Of a stretch of 64,000 nucleotides of DNA, positions 34,632-44,534 are shown piece by piece. Each line of letters opens with the position of its first letter. Position 1 is the stretch's first letter. Below the pieces are notes generated by a model. It searched no databases, was not told the origin of the DNA, and saw only the letters and a program-made list of their open reading frames with translations. Position numbers and translations under genes: made by a program. Where the stretch lies: NCBI RefSeq assembly GCF_900069005.2, contig NZ_LN831279.1:3522730-3586729 (forward strand). The letters are read 5' to 3'. This DNA is from Paenibacillus sp. GM2. Lineage in GTDB: Bacteria; Bacillota; Bacilli; Paenibacillales; Paenibacillaceae.

Positions 34632-37235
34632 TTACTCCAATGTTCCTTGAGTCACCCCATGAACATATGTCATCCATGGAGTATCCAGCGCCCCTTGTCC
34701 CGGATTATAGGTGAAGAAGTACTCAATCGTGTCCCCGTATTGCAAATTATTGATAGGATAGGTATAATTGCCGTCCCCCGTTGGCATCATGGCTACGTTT
34801 AACTGGCCCCCGTTATTCAGCTTGTAATGCAAATCGGCAAAGGTTGCCCCGTTCACATAAAACAGCAAGTTATCGCCTGTCTTCTTCAGTCCGCGCACTT
34901 CGTCACCAATGATAACAACCGCAGGCGCCTTCGGGAGAACCGTAATGGTGCAGACGGCTGTTTTATTGCCATCGACCGTTGCAGCGGTTACTGTAGCCGT
35001 CCCCGGAGCCAGCCCAGTCACCACGCCGTTCTGATTTACGGAGGCAACGCTGGCATTGGATACAGTCCATGAGACTTGCTTATTCGTTGCATTCGCTGGC
35101 GTCACATTGGCATGTAACTGTACCTGCTGGTCTACTTCCACCTGGGCATCGGTCTGATTCAAAGCGATGCCGCTCACCGGAATGTTCCCGGGATTCTCGC
35201 CGCCGCCTGGCTTATAGACGCGCACATAATCCACCTGCATTGTTGCCGGGATGTCGCCAGGACTCGGAGCCAGCCCGCCGTCAAAATGACCGCCAACCGC
35301 CAGATTCATAATAATGTAAAAAGGCTGATCAAATGGCGCGTTCGGATTGTTAGGCGCAGCTACCGAATACCATTGATCTCTGGTAACTTTAAAAAAGAAT
35401 TTGCCGTCCACATACCATTTGAAGTTATCCTCTTCCCAGATCAAGGTATATACGTGAAAATCATTGGCGAAGGTTTGCCCGTCAGGGAAGTGATATTCGC
35501 CGGCAATATATTTATTCACCGGCCATTGGCCGCCAAAATGCACCGCACCGCTGGTCGTTCCAGGCAACCGTCCCTTCGCTTCCATCACATCGATTTCCCC
35601 GGAAGCAGCCCATGCACCATAGGCTTCATCTTCCGGAAGCATCCACAAGGCCGGCCAGATTCCATTGCCTGTAGGCAATTTGGCACTAAAGTCAACTCTG
35701 CCATACTGCAGCGAGAGATGGCCTTTGGTATTAATCTTGCCTGAAGAGTACTGCGCATAACGATTCGGGTCTTGCGGGAAAGACTTCGGATCGTTCAAGG
35801 CTCTGATATTCAGCTTTCCATCCTGTACGAATACATTTTGCTCACTATTCGTATAGTGCTCCAGCTCCGCATTTCCCCAACCCCAGCTATTAGGATCATC
35901 ACCAATATAATAGCCTAGTTCATAATTCCACTTGCTGGCATCCAACTGAGTTCCATTGAATTCATCCTGCCAAATGAGCGTCATGCCCGCAATCGACGGA
36001 TCGTTTGAAGTACCGATGGCGATATCCTCATGATCGGTTACGTCAGGACGCGGAGCATTCGGATTGCCGATGAAAGTATAGTAGACATAGTTGCTGCCGA
36101 TACTTCCGCCCAATTGCCCATTTAGCGGATAACCGATACGCAGCTGTATATCCTCCTGTACCGGCTGGAACCACAGCCCATAGATATAATCGGCCCAATA
36201 TCCCCACTGATTGGCATCCGACATGTTATTGTAGCCGTTACCCGCATATACAAATCCGCTCTGAGCCGAGTTCGACATATCTAACCATTGTCCGTTGACA
36301 TTGATCTGATATACAAAGTTTCCGAGCTCGGTGCCAATCGGCGCTCCCCCGTCGATTTTAGGCAGCGGTATGCCGATAACCCCTTTTTCATCCGCTGTGT
36401 ATGTCGTTCCATCATAAGGGGTAATCGTATAGGAATTCCTCACAGGTTCATTAAAATGGATCGTATACACCAGGTTGGCCGAGGAGGTCTTGGACGCTAA
36501 TTTCACCTGAATAGACTCCGTAACGGTAAACCAATAGCCGCCGCCACCCTCGGTGAATTGTCCAAAGTTGCTGTCGTAAATCCAGCCGCTGGCTGCATTA
36601 TTATCAATATCAACCCAGGTGCTGCTGTTTAGAGGCTTCACATACACCTTCAAATCATCGGCCACGGCTTCATAGATTATGGCTGAGTCATTATTGAAAA
36701 TAGGATAAGTAAAGCCCGCACCGCCCGTAAATCCAGCTGTAATGTCTGGTCCTTGTGTCGGTGACATGGCAGTGATCGTTGTTTTGTTGATATTTTGAAA
36801 TACGAGTGTATAGTCCAGTGTAACCCCGTTAGCCTTGGAGTACAGCTGAATCTCCGTGGTTGCCGAGAGAGTGAACCAATAGCCGTACAAGCCGCCATCG
36901 CTCCAATGCCCCCAATTCTGGTTGTAAATAAAGCCGCCGGCACTGTCAATGTCGACCCAATTGCTGCCCACTTTCACGTTTACACCAATGTCAGCGGACA
37001 CCTCATTCCAGGTTGCAGAGCCTCCATTAAATATTGGCATAACAAACCCATAGCTGGCTTGCCCGACTCCCGATTTTGAGATCACAGGTCCGTCTGCTGG
37101 CGAGAAATAAGACATAGAGCTAACTGTCGTCCCCGCTCCATCTGCCTGGACTTTTGGGGCCGGCAATAATCCCATACTCACGATCAGAATTGCTGCCAGA
37201 ACCAAGGAAAACACCTTTTCCCTATACCGTTTCAT
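34632..37235 (-). CDS. Secreted multidomain GH16 beta-1,3-glucanase (laminarinase)
   Basis: 867-residue extracellular enzyme cleaving internal bonds of beta-1,3-glucans. Order: Sec signal peptide (~1-32, ending KVQADG); three ~115-residue repeats sharing GFIYNQNWGHWSDGG-like ends (about 35-390); GH16 catalytic domain (~405-675) with GEIDVMEAKG giving E547, D549, E552; a Big2 Ig-like domain (~685-770); and a C-terminal domain resembling CBM56 (~775-867). The start at 37235 has AGAGGAGG six bases upstream; an ATG 6 nt earlier abuts it. It overlaps the response regulator gene by 14 nt, so translation is probably coupled. Role: first attack on glucan, feeding the transporter encoded upstream. Confidence 0.93.
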   Translation of the reverse strand: MKRYREKVFSLVLAAILIVSMGLLPAPKVQADGAGTTVSSMSYFSPADGPVISKSGVGQASYGFVMPIFNGGSATWNEVSADIGVNVKVGSNWVDIDSAGGFIYNQNWGHWSDGGLYGYWFTLSATTEIQLYSKANGVTLDYTLVFQNINKTTITAMSPTQGPDITAGFTGGAGFTYPIFNNDSAIIYEAVADDLKVYVKPLNSSTWVDIDNNAASGWIYDSNFGQFTEGGGGYWFTVTESIQVKLASKTSSANLVYTIHFNEPVRNSYTITPYDGTTYTADEKGVIGIPLPKIDGGAPIGTELGNFVYQINVNGQWLDMSNSAQSGFVYAGNGYNNMSDANQWGYWADYIYGLWFQPVQEDIQLRIGYPLNGQLGGSIGSNYVYYTFIGNPNAPRPDVTDHEDIAIGTSNDPSIAGMTLIWQDEFNGTQLDASKWNYELGYYIGDDPNSWGWGNAELEHYTNSEQNVFVQDGKLNIRALNDPKSFPQDPNRYAQYSSGKINTKGHLSLQYGRVDFSAKLPTGNGIWPALWMLPEDEAYGAWAASGEIDVMEAKGRLPGTTSGAVHFGGQWPVNKYIAGEYHFPDGQTFANDFHVYTLIWEEDNFKWYVDGKFFFKVTRDQWYSVAAPNNPNAPFDQPFYIIMNLAVGGHFDGGLAPSPGDIPATMQVDYVRVYKPGGGENPGNIPVSGIALNQTDAQVEVDQQVQLHANVTPANATNKQVSWTVSNASVASVNQNGVVTGLAPGTATVTAATVDGNKTAVCTITVLPKAPAVVIIGDEVRGLKKTGDNLLFYVNGATFADLHYKLNNGGQLNVAMMPTGDGNYTYPINNLQYGDTIEYFFTYNPGQGALDTPWMTYVHGVTQGTLE

Positions 37236-38799
37236 ATTCATCCTCCTCTAAAAATGATTGCTCAGGCTTGCGCCGTATCAGTTGGCGATATTCCGTGGGC
37301 TGCATGTTCATCACATCGCGAAATGCCCGCGTAAAGCTCTTGTAGCTCTCGTACCCCACCATAGCAGCGATCTCGACAACTTTATGTTCGGTCTTGGCCA
37401 ACAGCTTCCGGGCCTTTCCCATACGCACATCGCGCAGGTATTCCGCAAAGCCTTTGCCGATATTCTTCTTGAACAGGTTTGAAAAATACGCATAATTCAG
37501 CGACACATGGTTGGATACCATGGCTAAATCCAGAGGTTTATAGTAATTTTCATGGATAAAACGGATCGCTTCGTTTAAGTCCTGCGAATTGCGATAATGG
37601 CACTTGAATTCATAATAAAATTGATTCAGCCTAAGCAACTGCTGCTGCAGCGCCTGTATATAGTCGCGAATGCCCGGATAATCGAAAAGATTCTGCAAGC
37701 ATTTTATATCTAACGCTTCTTCTCCCATGTAGGGCCGGATCACTCGCTCATATTCCCTCAGCATCTGAATCATCACGCGGCCCAGGTCCTGGGTATAACG
37801 AATGTGATAACGCTGCAGCACATCCTTATGGAACAGCTTGGATATCCCTTCGGTGATTTTTACATTGTTTCTGGTGCCTATGAGCTGGAACAGCGCGTAA
37901 ATCTCCTCATAGGGAAGCTGCCACTGCTGCGCCAGTCCCTCCGTATGAGCCGGCAAAATACAGTCCTGCTCGGGGAACAGGTAACTGTTGCGGTAAAGCT
38001 CCATCACTTGAACATAGCTGGCCGGCAGCTCTTTTAATCCTTGCTGCGGACTCGTCATCACTGAAATAGCGCGAATCTGCTCGGCTTTGAGAGCAGCTGG
38101 CAAAGCATCCGTATCCACAGATGCGTCTACAGCAAGGATCAGCTGTGGACTATGCTGCAGACAGATGCAGCCCTGCTTGCCATATACACGGTAGGCTATT
38201 GATTCCATGCTGTGGGAACTGCTTGCTCCCGGTTGGTTAATCCACAGCTTCTCACGCAGCAGGCACAAGCGATAGTTCTTCCACAGCTGCGGGTTTTGCT
38301 GCTGAGTCTGAAGAATCCATGCCTCTTCGTTAGCCGCGCCTTGCATATACATGCTCAGCTCTTTCCGATCTGTCTCCTTAGCCAGGCGAGACAAATGCTT
38401 CATATTGCGTGACAGCGCCTGCCTGGCTCTTACCTCCTGCATGACATGCTCGATCGAGGCTTGCAGATCCTCCCGCTTCACAGGCTTGAGCAGGTAGGCC
38501 TTCGCTCCGAGGGCAATGGCTCTTTGGGCATAGGCGAAATCACTATAACCGCTGATAATCAGATAATCCACCTTAATACGCTCCTCTTTGGTGCGGGCCA
38601 TTAACTCAAGCCCATCCATATCCGGCATCCGGATATCGGTAATCACCAGCTGGATGTTTTGTTGACGCAGCAATTGCAGGGCTTCCACCCCATTGGCAGC
38701 GCAGTAAATAGAACCTAGCTCCAGGGGAAACTGCTGCAGCATGGCCTGCAATCCATCGCGAATATGCTTCTGATCATCGGCAATCAAAATGTTAATCAT
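37222..38799 (-). CDS. Response regulator with AraC-type DNA-binding domain (YesN-like)
   Basis: 525-residue cytoplasmic transcription activator. A receiver domain fills residues 1-125: acidic pocket ADDQ near residue 7, phospho-acceptor Asp in ITDIRMPDMDG (about 56), switch Ser in IISGYSDF and Lys in LLKPVKRED. A ~270-residue middle region is not assignable. The C-terminal ~100 residues form two AraC helix-turn-helix motifs (LNYAYFSNLFKKNIGKGFAE and VVEIAAMVGYESYKSFTRAF). It starts two bases after the kinase stop, with GGGGGG nine bases upstream. It presumably activates the GH16 and transporter genes on either side. Confidence 0.92.
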   Translation of the reverse strand: MINILIADDQKHIRDGLQAMLQQFPLELGSIYCAANGVEALQLLRQQNIQLVITDIRMPDMDGLELMARTKEERIKVDYLIISGYSDFAYAQRAIALGAKAYLLKPVKREDLQASIEHVMQEVRARQALSRNMKHLSRLAKETDRKELSMYMQGAANEEAWILQTQQQNPQLWKNYRLCLLREKLWINQPGASSSHSMESIAYRVYGKQGCICLQHSPQLILAVDASVDTDALPAALKAEQIRAISVMTSPQQGLKELPASYVQVMELYRNSYLFPEQDCILPAHTEGLAQQWQLPYEEIYALFQLIGTRNNVKITEGISKLFHKDVLQRYHIRYTQDLGRVMIQMLREYERVIRPYMGEEALDIKCLQNLFDYPGIRDYIQALQQQLLRLNQFYYEFKCHYRNSQDLNEAIRFIHENYYKPLDLAMVSNHVSLNYAYFSNLFKKNIGKGFAEYLRDVRMGKARKLLAKTEHKVVEIAAMVGYESYKSFTRAFRDVMNMQPTEYRQLIRRKPEQSFLEEDEYETV

Positions 38800-38801
38800 C
38801 C

Positions 38802-40640
38802 CTACCATCCCCCCAGATTCCCATTTTCCCATGGCAGCCTTATCGTTACGCGAGTATAGGCGCCCTGCACACTGTCTATCCAAAGTCCATAGCCTTTGCC
38901 ATAGTTCAACTGCAAGCGTTTATGCACGTTCCCCAAGCCCAATCCGTTCTTGCCGGCAACGATTGGCGTATCCGATTCCCCCAGCAATACAGCTTGCAAG
39001 CCGGCCAATGTCTGAGGATCGACGCCCACGCCGTCATCGGCGATTTCGATCAGCAACAGGTTGTCATTCTCCACCCGGACGGTGATCTGGATATGCACAC
39101 CGCCGCCTTTGGGCGCCGCATGATGAACGGCGTTTTCAACGATGGGCTGCATGCACATTTTCGGAATCGCGTAGAGAAGCACTTCCTGGGGGAGTATCTC
39201 CGTTAATACGAAGCCTTCTCCCTCCATAAAGTTAATGAATTTGATATAACTCTGGATGTTGGCAAGCTCTTCTCCAAGGGATACGGTGTCTCCGTTCCAT
39301 TTCATGCTGTAGCGGAGCAATGAACCTAGCGATACCAGCGCCTCGGCAATCACCGGCTGCTGCTGGACCTCCGCCTGCATCCGAATCGCTTCCAGCGCGT
39401 TATAGAGAAAATGCGAATTGATTTGCGAATGGAGCGAATGCAGCTGTGCGTTTTTGGCGATCAATTGTTTATCAACGACCTGGGTCATCAAATGTTTTAT
39501 CTCATCCAGCATTTTATTGTAGGTAATGGCGACCTCATCGATCTCGTCACCGGTTTCGTCTTCTTCCAGCCCTGTATCAATTTTCTCATCCAGCTGCCCT
39601 TTTCGAACTTTACGCATAGAAGAGAGCACGCTGTCCAATCGGCGAAAAAGGCGCCGTGTGGTATGTGATACCAGGAGCATCAATAGCAACAGCACGCAGA
39701 GGGTAATGACAACTACAAGCGTATACCAACTGCGCGGGCCCTTCATCAGTGCCTGATGTGAAGCAATATCTACCACATAGGCATCCAGCGGAACAAGATA
39801 GCGGTATACAGCGTAATAGGTTTGACCTCCTACCTGAACCTTCAGTGGGCTATTCTGCTCTAGCGTATCCAGCTGCCGATGGATGCTGGCCAGAATTTGC
39901 TCCAGCTCTTCTCCAGCTGCTTGCGAGAATGAATGCTGAGGATTATAGATATAACGGGAAGCATCGCCTCCTTCCATCACGACAGAGAAGAAATCCCCCC
40001 CTGTCTCTTCCAGAAGATCGCTGAAAAACAGATTATGCGGCGTGCGAATTTCCATAATGCTGGGGCGCTTCTGCTGCTGGCCCTGAAGACGTACGAGCCG
40101 ATAGTAAGAGAGCGTGTGCTCCCCAGCCTGAAACGCAAATATGCGGTAAGCTGCTCCACCCTCATCCCGGAGTGTCTGCCAATAATCTTGCGGCGTGAAC
40201 TTGTCATAATGGTAGATTTCCGGCCAGATTTCATACAGGTCAGGATTATCAACGTAGAAGCTGAGTTCGCTAATCATCTCATTGCTCTGGATAATGTTAT
40301 GCATCTGCTCAAATTGATTTTGCCTGAATTTTACCAGCCGCAGACCATCGCTGCGCATATTGGAATGAATAAAATCTACAAAGGATTTTTGCGTCAACGC
40401 CGTAGAGGAAGCGTTTTCAATTATGTCCATTTTACTGCGCAGCTTCTCATCAATCCGTGAGATATGGCTGCTTCCATTAGACATTGCATCTTTATATAGC
40501 TGGGCTTCCTGAATACGTATAAATAAAAAGGATACTGCAATGGCAGGTATAGCTATCAGCATGCTAAAGGTTAAGAACAACTTTTGAGATATGCGAGAGT
40601 TACGGTATATTTTTCTGACTTTTGTTAATATCTCCATCAT
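38802..40640 (-). CDS. Membrane sensor histidine kinase (YesM-like)
   Basis: 612-residue kinase. The first membrane span is at ~20-42, a ~270-residue extracellular sensor follows, a second span lies near 325-350, then a HAMP linker. The His_kinase domain carries SQINSHFLYNALEAI (phospho-His) and the ATPase domain QPIVENAVHHA, DDGVGVD and GLGLGNV. This is the LytS/YesM class that pairs with AraC-type regulators, here the next gene. A glucan-derived ligand or the solute-binding protein is a likely signal, given the neighbours. Confidence 0.92.
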   Translation of the reverse strand: MMEILTKVRKIYRNSRISQKLFLTFSMLIAIPAIAVSFLFIRIQEAQLYKDAMSNGSSHISRIDEKLRSKMDIIENASSTALTQKSFVDFIHSNMRSDGLRLVKFRQNQFEQMHNIIQSNEMISELSFYVDNPDLYEIWPEIYHYDKFTPQDYWQTLRDEGGAAYRIFAFQAGEHTLSYYRLVRLQGQQQKRPSIMEIRTPHNLFFSDLLEETGGDFFSVVMEGGDASRYIYNPQHSFSQAAGEELEQILASIHRQLDTLEQNSPLKVQVGGQTYYAVYRYLVPLDAYVVDIASHQALMKGPRSWYTLVVVITLCVLLLLMLLVSHTTRRLFRRLDSVLSSMRKVRKGQLDEKIDTGLEEDETGDEIDEVAITYNKMLDEIKHLMTQVVDKQLIAKNAQLHSLHSQINSHFLYNALEAIRMQAEVQQQPVIAEALVSLGSLLRYSMKWNGDTVSLGEELANIQSYIKFINFMEGEGFVLTEILPQEVLLYAIPKMCMQPIVENAVHHAAPKGGGVHIQITVRVENDNLLLIEIADDGVGVDPQTLAGLQAVLLGESDTPIVAGKNGLGLGNVHKRLQLNYGKGYGLWIDSVQGAYTRVTIRLPWENGNLGGW

Positions 40641-40740
40641 TTTAGGCGCCCCCCACTTCCCTGTAATATACCATATATTACATCCCGCCCGTAAAGTCAT
40701 CTGACTTCATTTTTAAATGTAGAGACGGTAGGAGTGGGGG

Positions 40741-40768
40741 TGCCAGCCACCATTATGAGTAGCCGGCA
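40741..40768 (-). terminator. Intercistronic stem-loop
   Basis: TGCCGGCTAC and GTGGCTGGCA (minus strand) form a 10-bp stem with two G-U pairs between the binding-protein and kinase genes. There is no T-run, so a partial terminator or RNA-processing site that lowers kinase expression relative to the binding protein is more likely. Confidence 0.45.
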
Positions 40769-40793
40769 TCCATTCCAACATAACGAGACCGGA

Positions 40794-42461
40794 TTACTCC
40801 GCCATTTTAGCCTTTCGTGCATCCAGCTCGGTCTGACGGTATTCCATCACCTGGTCATAACCGTAGCTTGTGCGGCGGGCCAGGAAGCTTTCGAAGATCT
40901 TATCAAAGGCAGCTTCATCCTTGGCGGTAATCAGTTCTGGCATGACCTCTTCCCAATTTTGAGAGATACGCGCCCAGTTTACCGCTACATCGGAATCGCC
41001 AAGAGGATCCAATCCTTTGTAAATGCCGCCATCAATATCAGCCTGGGCATTGGCGAAATCGGCCATTTGCTTGATGACTGAGGCTTTCTCCGGTCTCCAC
41101 TGATCGACGATTACAGGGTTGCGCATCATCCAGTAGGTATCCATAATGCCGTATTCCTTCTCCAGCTTCTCGATATCGGAATCCAGCAATTGGGCCATAT
41201 CCGCCTTTAGCTGCGGCTTGCCGTCAACCATTTCCCATGTCTCGCCTTCCTGGCCGAGGAATAAATCTTTTTGCCCTTCCTCGCTAGCCAAGTAAGTCAG
41301 GAAGCGAATGGCACGCTCCGGATTCTCGCAGGATTTGCTAATCATCGTCACCATCCAGCCATCCATATTCCCCGGGAATAGCTTGGCGCTGTCACCTTTG
41401 CTGTTCTTCGGCCCATCAACGGCAATATAGTAAGAGTCCGGATTGCTGCTTGCCGCCAGCATCGGGTTCACCGCCGTCATTCCGGTCCACTCGCGAACCA
41501 TCATGAAATAACGGGCATTATTCGTCTTTTCCTCGACCTGGGTATCGGAATCTACCAGGAAATCTACATTAATCAGTCCACGCTCATAGGCGGTACGGAA
41601 TGTCTTTAGCCAAGTCAGGTAATCCGGGTCAGTGATGCGGTCGTAGACTTTGCCGTCTTTTTCATGCGGGACAGCCAACAAATTTTGCAAATACTCTGTC
41701 ATCCCGTAAGGCACATTCCCTTGGGCAAAGAAGGGGCTGATCGGCTGGCCTTTGTATTCGGAATACTGATCCTTGAGCAGTTGCAGGGCATTCAGGAAGC
41801 CTTCCGGTGTTGATAAGTCCGGACTGCCCATATCCTCATACAGGTCTTTTCGAACCAGGAAGGTCTGGTTAGCCGCAGTCATCCCGGTTTCATGCATCAG
41901 ATTCGGGCTGTATGAATCATTAGGAATGCCATAGGTGTTGCCGTTTTCTTGCTTATACCACTTCAGCGTACCGTCCCCGGCTACTTTGAAGAAGTAGGGG
42001 TCATACTGGTCTGCCAGCTCGTTCAAGGCATACACATGATCGCCTTCCCACAGCTTTTTGACAGCGGTTTCCCAAGAGCCCATAGTAATCAGGTCCGGAA
42101 GCTTGCCGGAGGTCATCATCAGGGTAATATGCTCATTAGCTTCACCGGAGGGAACTTCAATGTTCACTTTTACGCCTGTTTTTTCAGTAATGTACTTGGA
42201 ATTCAGGCTCTCCCCCCAGGAACGGCCATACCAGGAAGCGCCTACAAACCACGACAACTCTACTGGGCTCGTATCCAATTTCCAGCCGGGCTCATCCGGA
42301 TTCAGCTTGACTTCATTTTGCGTGTTCTCCGGCTTATTGTCTGCAGGCGGGGAATTCGGCTTATTGGAGCTATTCTTGCTTCCCGTACATGCAGCCAGGC
42401 TCAGCATCAGAACTACAGCCATGATTAAGGCCATGCTTCGCTTCATGTGCTTGTGTCTCAT
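40794..42461 (-). CDS. Oligosaccharide-binding lipoprotein (LplA-like)
   Basis: 555-residue solute-binding protein of the large Paenibacillus/Bacillus LplA type. It has a lipoprotein signal (MKRSMALIMAVVLMLS, lipobox LAAC) followed by an Asn/Pro/Lys-rich linker. The binding fold begins around residue 55 with WKLDTSPVELSWFVGASWYG. It should bind glucan oligosaccharides released by GH16 enzymes and deliver them to the two permeases encoded just upstream. The ATG 42461 is the best of several; AAAGGATGA lies upstream. Confidence 0.9.
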   Translation of the reverse strand: MRHKHMKRSMALIMAVVLMLSLAACTGSKNSSNKPNSPPADNKPENTQNEVKLNPDEPGWKLDTSPVELSWFVGASWYGRSWGESLNSKYITEKTGVKVNIEVPSGEANEHITLMMTSGKLPDLITMGSWETAVKKLWEGDHVYALNELADQYDPYFFKVAGDGTLKWYKQENGNTYGIPNDSYSPNLMHETGMTAANQTFLVRKDLYEDMGSPDLSTPEGFLNALQLLKDQYSEYKGQPISPFFAQGNVPYGMTEYLQNLLAVPHEKDGKVYDRITDPDYLTWLKTFRTAYERGLINVDFLVDSDTQVEEKTNNARYFMMVREWTGMTAVNPMLAASSNPDSYYIAVDGPKNSKGDSAKLFPGNMDGWMVTMISKSCENPERAIRFLTYLASEEGQKDLFLGQEGETWEMVDGKPQLKADMAQLLDSDIEKLEKEYGIMDTYWMMRNPVIVDQWRPEKASVIKQMADFANAQADIDGGIYKGLDPLGDSDVAVNWARISQNWEEVMPELITAKDEAAFDKIFESFLARRTSYGYDQVMEYRQTELDARKAKMAE

Positions 42462-42563
42462 TACATGATCATCCTTTCTTGCTAACGATAATGGTTGTAT
42501 ATAAATCATCTGTCCTAGCAAATCTTTGGTTGCTCCGGTTGCGGTTATTGGGACAAATGACGC

Positions 42564-43448
42564 TTACCCTTTAATAGCGCCGATCATCACGCCTTTGACC
42601 AGATAGCGCTGGATAAAGGGATAGAACGCAAGAATCGGTAGAGTCGCCACCATCATGGAAGCAAACTTGATAGAGTTGCCGGGCAGCTTCGCTCCGAATT
42701 GTGCCATGGCTTGCTGCTGCATGAACGACATGGAGTTTTCGGCGATAATTTTGTATAGCATCGTCTGCAGCGGTAATTTGTCCTGCGAACGGATGTACAG
42801 AACCCCCTGATAGTAGTCGTTCCAATGGTATACGGCTGCAAAAAGCGAGATGGTCGCAATGACGGCCATGCTGTTGGGCAACACAATTCTGAACAGTACC
42901 CCATAATCGGAAGCTCCGTCTACCTTTGCGGACTCTTCCAAACTGTCAGGGATTGTACGATAGAAGCTAATGAAAATAACCATATCAAAAAAGGTATACA
43001 TCGCCGGTATGATGAAAACCAGGAAGTTATCATAGAGCCCCAGCTTGGTCATGAGTATAAATGTAGGAATCAAGCCGCCGGAGAACAACATCGTAATCAA
43101 AGCGATTTTCATATATATCTTACGACCGATCAGATTGGATTTACTCATGCCGTAGGCCACAATAGCGGTAAACAAGACGTGGACTACGGTTCCAATTACG
43201 GTACGCAAGGTGGTGACCAGAAATCCGTTCATCAAGTGCTCATCATTAAATACGACGCGGTAGCTGTCCAATGAGATCGCTTTCGGGAACCAGTTCACGG
43301 TGCCAAGCAAAGCCTGTTCCGGCGCATTAAGCGCGTTGATGAATACGAAATACATCGGATACAGTGTAATAAAGCAAACTGCCAGCATCAATAGGGTATT
43401 ACAGACACCAAACAGGCTGATGCCGCGAAGTTTTCTGCGTTTTCCCAT
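42564..43448 (-). CDS. ABC transporter permease, LplC/MalG type
   Basis: 294-residue membrane permease with about six spans and the EAA loop ESAKVDGASDYGVLFRIVLP. It forms a heterodimer with the permease encoded 18 nt upstream. As in the mannoside locus, no ATPase gene accompanies it, so a shared ATPase from elsewhere is expected. Part of the beta-glucan uptake operon. Confidence 0.92.
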   Translation of the reverse strand: MGKRRKLRGISLFGVCNTLLMLAVCFITLYPMYFVFINALNAPEQALLGTVNWFPKAISLDSYRVVFNDEHLMNGFLVTTLRTVIGTVVHVLFTAIVAYGMSKSNLIGRKIYMKIALITMLFSGGLIPTFILMTKLGLYDNFLVFIIPAMYTFFDMVIFISFYRTIPDSLEESAKVDGASDYGVLFRIVLPNSMAVIATISLFAAVYHWNDYYQGVLYIRSQDKLPLQTMLYKIIAENSMSFMQQQAMAQFGAKLPGNSIKFASMMVATLPILAFYPFIQRYLVKGVMIGAIKG

Positions 43449-43466
43449 GGCTCCATCCCCCCTTTC

Positions 43467-44387
43467 CTAAAAAATGCCTTCGCCATTCAGCTTTTTCGAT
43501 GTGAAATTAGCCAGGAACAGCAGCCCTAATGCCACAATAGAGCGGGCAAACAAGACGGCCGTTGAGAAGGAGTAGCGTCCGGAGACGAGCCCCATGTTAT
43601 AGATGTAGAGATCTATACTTTCCGCCATTTTCATGTTCATGTTGTTCTTCAGCATGAAGATCTGTTCAAAGTTGCTGCCCAGCAGCCCGCTGACGGCGAG
43701 AATGAACAAAATGGCAATGGTAGGACGGATGCATTGAATGGTAATGTACCACATTCGCTGCCAGCGATTCGCCCCATCCAGTTCCGCCGCTTCATATAGC
43801 CCAGGATCTATGCCGGATATGGCAGCGATGTAGATAATGGCGCTCCATCCGGTCTCTTTAAGCGTATCGGAGAAAAAGGCGATCCACCAAAAGTATTTAG
43901 GGTCGCTGTTAAACAGAATTTCACGCTGCTGGATTCCCAAAGCCATCATCAACTGGTTGATCACGCCGCCCTCCCCCAGCCAATTGAGCATGATGCCGCC
44001 GAATATCGTCCAGGCAATAAAATGCGGCAAATAGGAGATGGTCTGCACCGTGCGTTTAAAACGAATGCTGCGGATCTCGTTAAGTAGTAAGGCAAATAAA
44101 ATCGGGATGGGAAAGCCCAGCACCAGGCGAATTGAACTCATCCCCAGCGTATTGCGGATCGATCGCCAGAAACGGTCGTCCATTACAAAGTCCTGAAAAT
44201 GCTTCATCCCTACGAAGGGCGATTCCAACATAGGTTTGGCAATGTTGTAGTCCATAAACGCAATAATTAGCCAAAACATAGGGATGTAGCAAAAGATAAA
44301 CATCCAGACAATCCCCGGAATAACCATGCTCTGCAGCTGCCATTGTCTCATAAAGGTCTTGATTCGTTCTGTTTTCTGTTGGAACAT
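43467..44387 (-). CDS. ABC transporter permease, LplB/MalF type
   Basis: 306-residue permease; first span at ~20-42. EAA loop: YEAAELDGANRWQRMWYITI. The start at 44387 follows GGAAGGGGGCAAGGCGCT; an upstream in-frame start would add 14 unconserved residues. First gene of the glucan transporter operon; a terminator-like hairpin lies about 46 nt before its start codon. Confidence 0.92.
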   Translation of the reverse strand: MFQQKTERIKTFMRQWQLQSMVIPGIVWMFIFCYIPMFWLIIAFMDYNIAKPMLESPFVGMKHFQDFVMDDRFWRSIRNTLGMSSIRLVLGFPIPILFALLLNEIRSIRFKRTVQTISYLPHFIAWTIFGGIMLNWLGEGGVINQLMMALGIQQREILFNSDPKYFWWIAFFSDTLKETGWSAIIYIAAISGIDPGLYEAAELDGANRWQRMWYITIQCIRPTIAILFILAVSGLLGSNFEQIFMLKNNMNMKMAESIDLYIYNMGLVSGRYSFSTAVLFARSIVALGLLFLANFTSKKLNGEGIF

Positions 44388-44432
44388 AGCGCCTTGCCCC
44401 CTTCCACTCCATCGTATGAAAATACACATAGG

Positions 44433-44456
44433 AAAAAAAGGCCATCATTTTTGGCC
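44433..44456 (-). terminator. Terminator-like hairpin in the leader of the glucan transporter operon
   Basis: On the minus strand GGCCA-AAAATGA-TGGCC is followed by TTTTTTT, a compact intrinsic terminator. It lies upstream of the permease start, with only the divergent plus-strand GH16 gene beyond it, so it could be an attenuator if the operon promoter lies above it. Confidence 0.6.
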
Positions 44457-44479
44457 GTATCCCATTTTTTTAGATTCGT

Positions 44480-44507
44480 TTGACCCTTGGTCTGGATGAA
44501 GTATGCT
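44480..44507 (+). promoter_or_regulatory. Promoter of the cytoplasmic GH16 gene
   Basis: TTGACC (44480-44485) and TATGCT (44502-44507) are separated by 16 bp, close to the vegetative sigma consensus, and lie ~28 bp before the start codon. Confidence 0.5.
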
Positions 44508-44534
44508 GTAGAAAATGGAAGGAGCGTGCATGTA

